The position numbers and the translations under genes were made by a program. Source: Deltaproteobacteria bacterium (lineage in GTDB: Bacteria; Myxococcota_C; UBA6777). Taken from it: a DNA stretch of 64,000 bases. The stretch covers positions 186,001 through 250,000 of the forward strand of contig SBHC01000005.1 in NCBI GenBank assembly GCA_006226375.1, written 5' to 3'. Shown piece after piece: positions 61,921 to 64,000 of this stretch (its first letter is position 1; the number at the start of each line of letters is the position of its first letter). Under the pieces are notes generated by a model. It searched no databases. It saw nothing but the letters and a program-made list of their open reading frames with translations, and was not told where the DNA came from.

Positions 61921-63474
61921 TCAGGACCGATAGTCGTGCTTGTCAAGCTCGTACTTGTTCATACGCCGAAGTAAGGTTCGCCTTGTAATACCCGCATGTT
62001 CCGCGGTCTTGGCGACCCTTCCTCGGTGTTCTTGCAAGCAAGCATCCAAATACCTCAACTCAATTTCAGAGAGACCTCGCTCCACGTTGTCTGCCAGTGA
62101 CAAAGCTGGATCGATCCGCAACCTCACCTCCAAGCTTGTTGTTCCCTCCTCATCATCTTGTCGCTCGACCTCTTCGTGATGGTGGCGGGCTGGCCTGGAT
62201 GCATCCTGTTTCTTCTCGGGCAATGCAACGTCCTCCACCTCCACCTGCGGCAGCGAAGTCTGGCTTCCTGAGCCAACAACGGTGTGACCGAACTCGTCCT
62301 TTCCAACAAACCGCTTCATCATACGATGGAAGTCGCTGCTTTGAAGAGAGCTGCCTGTGTGAGTGAGAAGCAGCCGCTCTGCAAAGTTCTCAAGCTGCCG
62401 AACGTTTCCAGGCCAAGGGTATGTGCTGAGTTCATCGAGGAACCCCTCTGTGACAGCAGGGGGTTGAAGTTCGTATTGTTGTCCCAACGACTTACAGAAG
62501 AACGCAAACAAGAAAAAGACGTCATTAACGCGTTCACGTAACGGCGGAAGAATCAGGCGAATCACGTTCAATCGATAGTACAGATCCTCACGAAATCGAC
62601 CTTGCTCCATCAAGTGAGTGAGAGGCGCGTTGGTCGCAGCGATCACCCGGACATCCACAGGAAGTTCTTCGTTTCCTCCGACAGGACGGACCTTTCCTTC
62701 TTGCAGCACACGAAGCAATCGATACTGCGCTTCCAAAGGAATGTTCCCAACCTCATCCAAGAACAGAGTCCCTCCATCTGCATGCCGGAACAAGCCCTCC
62801 TTGTTGAAGATCGCACCAGTAAACGCCCCTTTCACATGACCGAAAAGCTCGGAGTCCACGAGATTTTCCGCCACAGCGCCACAGTTCAGCACCACAAAGT
62901 TTCCTTTGCGTCCAGAGCGCTTGTGGATCGCACGGGCCAGCAGCTCTTTTCCTGTACCCGTCTCACCAAGAATCAACACGGTCGCATCGGTGGGTGCAAC
63001 TCGTTCACACGAAGTGAAAACATCCCACATCTTGGGGCTACGGCTGCGCATGTTGCCAAATCGATTGCGCCCCTGCTCTTCCTGATCCAGGTTCTCTACA
63101 ATCCGTGAAAACAGAGCCTGGGCTTCAATCACCTGTCCCAAAGCCGCTGCCAACTTCTCAGGCTCTCTCTCTAAGACAACTTCTTTGGCCCCTGCGCGCA
63201 AAATTTGGCGAACTTCGCTGGCAGATGCTTCAGGAAACCAAACCACCACATCAACCAAGGGCCACTGTCGGCAGAACGATCGCAACAATGGCTCGATTTC
63301 TTTGTGCTTCAACGACTTGGGATGCACAACAACCGCCCGAGAGTGCTGCAGGACCTCGGACTGCAACAGTCTCTGCCATGACCGGGTTTGCTTCACCAGA
63401 TAACCCATCGCAGCCATGGCATTTTTGGCCGCGGAACACCCCAAACTAAGTACATACACTTCTTGTTCGTTCAT
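61921..63474 (-). CDS. Sigma-54-dependent activator with degenerate receiver
   Basis: Start at ATG 63474 (MNEQEVYVLSLG); the TTG at 63513 has no better support. Residues 1-125 have a receiver-like alternation, but the phospho-acceptor position is His (AVVVHPKSLK), so it cannot be phosphorylated in the classical way. The AAA+ domain is complete: Walker A GETGTGKE, the sigma-54 contact loop GAFTGA, Walker B GTLFLDEVG and Arg finger region FREDLYYRLNV. A Ser/Glu/His-rich linker precedes a Fis-type helix-turn-helix (VAKTAEHAGITRRTLLRRM). It should activate sigma-54 promoters; I found no -24/-12 site nearby. Confidence 0.9.
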   Translation of the reverse strand: MNEQEVYVLSLGCSAAKNAMAAMGYLVKQTRSWQRLLQSEVLQHSRAVVVHPKSLKHKEIEPLLRSFCRQWPLVDVVVWFPEASASEVRQILRAGAKEVVLEREPEKLAAALGQVIEAQALFSRIVENLDQEEQGRNRFGNMRSRSPKMWDVFTSCERVAPTDATVLILGETGTGKELLARAIHKRSGRKGNFVVLNCGAVAENLVDSELFGHVKGAFTGAIFNKEGLFRHADGGTLFLDEVGNIPLEAQYRLLRVLQEGKVRPVGGNEELPVDVRVIAATNAPLTHLMEQGRFREDLYYRLNVIRLILPPLRERVNDVFFLFAFFCKSLGQQYELQPPAVTEGFLDELSTYPWPGNVRQLENFAERLLLTHTGSSLQSSDFHRMMKRFVGKDEFGHTVVGSGSQTSLPQVEVEDVALPEKKQDASRPARHHHEEVERQDDEEGTTSLEVRLRIDPALSLADNVERGLSEIELRYLDACLQEHRGRVAKTAEHAGITRRTLLRRMNKYELDKHDYRS

Positions 63475-64000
63475 ACGTTCGCTTTGTACTGACCTTTCCC
63501 TATCCCATTGCAAGACAGTCTAGTGAGCCCTCAAAAAAGGGAAAATCTTTTCCCATTCTCTCATGATTTTCAAAAATGGGTCAAGCCCTTCTCAAAGACC
63601 CCGCCCCCTTCTTTGCAGTAGTGGCACAACATCTGCAGACATAGATAAGATGGAAGTCCAAGAGAAGATAGGGCTCCAAACAACAAACTATGGAATTGAC
63701 AGAAGGAGACCACATTTGCAAGTAGAGCCATCCAAAGATGAATCATCTCCCAATCAGAGCCTGCAAGAATCGTCCAAACGCTCGCAAGAACAGAAACCCA
63801 AAAGAAGTCCACAACGAGCCGCGAAAGAACCTTCGGAAAACAAAAGGAGGTCCCTTCATCCCCATCGAGCGCGAGCTTACCTACCTGATTTGCACCACGA
63901 AGAACAGGAGCAAGGATCGTGGGGCAGCCAAGACGACATCTGCGTTGTCCAAGCACGACTTTGGGTGCAGTGGCAGCACTCCTAGAGAGACGACTTGCTA
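63475..64000. other. Unresolved right edge
   Basis: 526 bases with overlapping weak frames on both strands. A minus-strand frame, open to the edge and ending at 63570, has two hydrophobic segments (FFWVSVLASVWTILAG; LWMALLANVVSF) and might be the end of a membrane-protein gene that continues beyond the window. Composition is A-rich on the plus strand. I do not call a gene. Confidence 0.3.

Noticed and set aside
63563-63985. Frames of 140 and 128 residues on opposite strands at the right edge
   Set aside because: Neither has a convincing start or family; both read as non-coding, though the minus one may continue beyond the edge.
1-64000. tRNA or rRNA genes
   Set aside because: No acceptor/T-loop pattern or rRNA-like stretch was found in the intergenic regions I read.

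Overview
The window reads as a chromosomal segment of a Gram-negative, didermic, probably predatory or gliding-type bacterium of the Myxococcota / former Deltaproteobacteria grade. Evidence: a pilus motor ATPase of PilB type, a eukaryote-like Ser/Thr kinase, a sigma-54 activator, a receiver protein with a very long Pro-rich linker, many lipoproteins with Asp/Glu/Pro linkers, an RpoH-type sigma factor and HslVU, all at moderate GC. The assignment is inferred from gene content; there is no rRNA or tRNA gene to anchor it. I see no prophage, insertion sequence or CRISPR array. Gene density is high and most genes are intact.

Layout. 1-9.9 kb: the 3' end of an ABC-F (Uup) gene, then a long leftward block: membrane protein, two exported basic proteins, an RpoH-type sigma factor with a long acidic head, a zinc-ribbon/acidic-linker protein, pilB and ribF. 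10.2-12.7 kb: a rightward Ser/Thr kinase that begins with the same kind of MshEN domain as PilB. 12.6-15.5 kb: leftward coaBC - thermonuclease lipoprotein - birA. 15.7-17.3 kb: yicC-gmk. 17.4-21.2 kb: a 1,270-residue cysteine-rich lipoprotein made of 17 'YCC' modules. 21.4-25.7 kb: xerC/D-type recombinase, an M23 lipoprotein ending in an almost pure arginine tail, and a disulfide-type Sel1 protein. 25.7-29.9 kb: a small protein with a possible attenuator, a long leader region, a four-cysteine protein that may bind ssDNA, and a RecD2-type helicase. 29.9-37.1 kb: a leftward block of alpha/beta hydrolase, SNase-OB nuclease, Nudix hydrolase, ThpR, CinA and a HerA-type ATPase.

37.2-39.7 kb: a small secreted protein with four CX3C motifs and a type-B carboxylesterase lipoprotein. 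40.1-45.2 kb: a complete pyruvate dehydrogenase complex (E1alpha, E1beta, terminator, E2, E3). 45.4-48.4 kb: an S41 processing protease with a large C-terminal extension. 48.7-52.5 kb: a membrane protein divergent from mutS. 52.6-57.2 kb: an exported protein with a C-terminal discoidin-like domain, then a receiver protein whose C-terminus resembles an effector-associated (EAD) domain. 57.2-59.7 kb: a small WYL-like protein and hslV-hslU with a heat-shock-like promoter. 59.7-63.5 kb: glutathione reductase, a DUF442-type phosphatase and a sigma-54 activator with a degenerate receiver.

How the genes fit together. Housekeeping functions dominate: CoA, FAD and biotin cofactors (coaBC, ribF, birA), the PDH complex that needs CoA, FAD and lipoate, mismatch repair, and heat-shock proteolysis that could be driven by the RpoH homologue. 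On top lie lineage-specific envelope proteins that are strikingly rich in Arg/Lys or in cysteine. The best candidates for undescribed biology are the receiver-EAD protein, the MshEN-zinc ribbon-kinase fusion beside pilB, the arginine-tailed peptidase, the cysteine-module lipoprotein, and the zinc-protein/RecD2 pair with its structured leaders.
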